From: UBA1231 sp045123185 | Lineage (GTDB): Bacteria > Bacillota_I > Bacilli_A > ML615J-28 > CAG-313 | Assembly (NCBI GenBank): GCA_045123185.1 | Contig: JBGVIL010000192.1 | Coordinates: 1-13,389 of the forward strand | Length of the DNA: 13,389 nt | Direction: 5' to 3' | Shown here: piece by piece, positions 13,296 through 13,389 of the stretch | Layout of the letters: each line of letters opens with the position of its first letter | Numbering within the stretch: the first letter of the stretch is position 1 | Made by a program: the position numbers and the translations under genes | Notes under the pieces: generated by a model | What the model was told of the DNA's origin: nothing | Seen by the model: only the letters and a program-made list of their open reading frames with translations | Databases searched by the model: none

Positions 13296-13389
13296 TTAAT
13301 TTCCCTCCAATAAAATAATATCTTTCTATTTTTTTGTTATCAATGCCTATTTCTATCTTAATTAATTTGGGATTGATTATATTAATATC
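13285..13389 (-). CDS. C-terminal end of an upstream pilus-operon gene (runs off window)
   Basis: Minus-strand frame open from the right edge for 34 codons, ending in TAG at 13287-13285. The other two forward frames on this strand are closed within 12 nt of the edge by TAA, as expected in such AT-rich DNA. The end reads INPKLIKIEIGIDNKKIERY followed by YFIGGKLIET. The pattern P-x-x-(I/V)-x-(I/V)-x-(I/V) followed by a charged turn and RYYF recalls the C-terminal strands of GspJ/PilW-type minor pilins, but this is weak. It overlaps the next start codon by 11 bp and contains that gene's GGAGGG ribosome-binding site, the same coupling seen throughout the operon. Confidence 0.6.
   Translation of the reverse strand, partial: DINIINPKLIKIEIGIDNKKIERYYFIGGKLIET

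Overview
The window is a strongly AT-rich stretch in which every supportable gene lies on the minus strand. The organism is best read as a low-GC Bacillota of the Bacilli / Erysipelotrichia / Mollicutes-neighbour type. Evidence: the RNase P RNA is of the Bacillus (B) type, the truB-rpsO-pnp order is kept, engB is followed by a SpoVID-like gene as in Bacillus, and tryptophan is written TGG. All twelve complete genes end in TAA. UGA shows no sign of being read as tryptophan, which argues against Mycoplasma proper. Placement below class level is not possible from this sequence.

Left part (1-1400, given low to high coordinate although transcription runs the other way): the first ~126 codons of a probable SpoVID-like spore morphogenesis gene, the ribosome-assembly GTPase engB, a strong hairpin terminator, and the RNase P RNA gene rnpB. 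Next (1398-4956) come pnp, rpsO with its own strong promoter and a GC-richer, foldable leader, and truB. This is an RNA-processing and translation block: PNPase, RNase P RNA, S15, the tRNA Psi55 synthase and EngB. rnpB starts only 8 nt after the pnp stop, with no terminator or good promoter between them. ribF, normally between truB and rpsO, is absent.

Middle (4934-8075): a DUF368/PopT-type polyprenyl-phosphate transporter overlaps truB and has its own promoter. Upstream of it is a large secreted, membrane-anchored phosphodiester glycosidase (NAGPA-domain) protein with a proline-rich stalk and a Cys-transmembrane-basic tail, also with its own promoter and terminator. These two act at the envelope.

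Right part (8096-13389): a tightly packed type IV pilus operon. In transcription order it holds a partial gene running in from the window edge, a 222-aa protein faintly resembling PilM/GspL, two minor pilin-like proteins, a PilC/GspF platform protein, a PilB/GspE ATPase with N-terminal and tetracysteine regions, then the probable major pilin and a further pilin. Most junctions overlap, so translation is probably coupled. The order differs from comG (minor pilins and PilC before PilB, main pilins last), and the ATPase is larger than ComGA. No prepilin peptidase or PilT is present in the window.

No IS element, CRISPR array, tRNA or phage gene was seen. The least explained parts are the first two genes of the pilus operon and the anchoring of the glycosidase.
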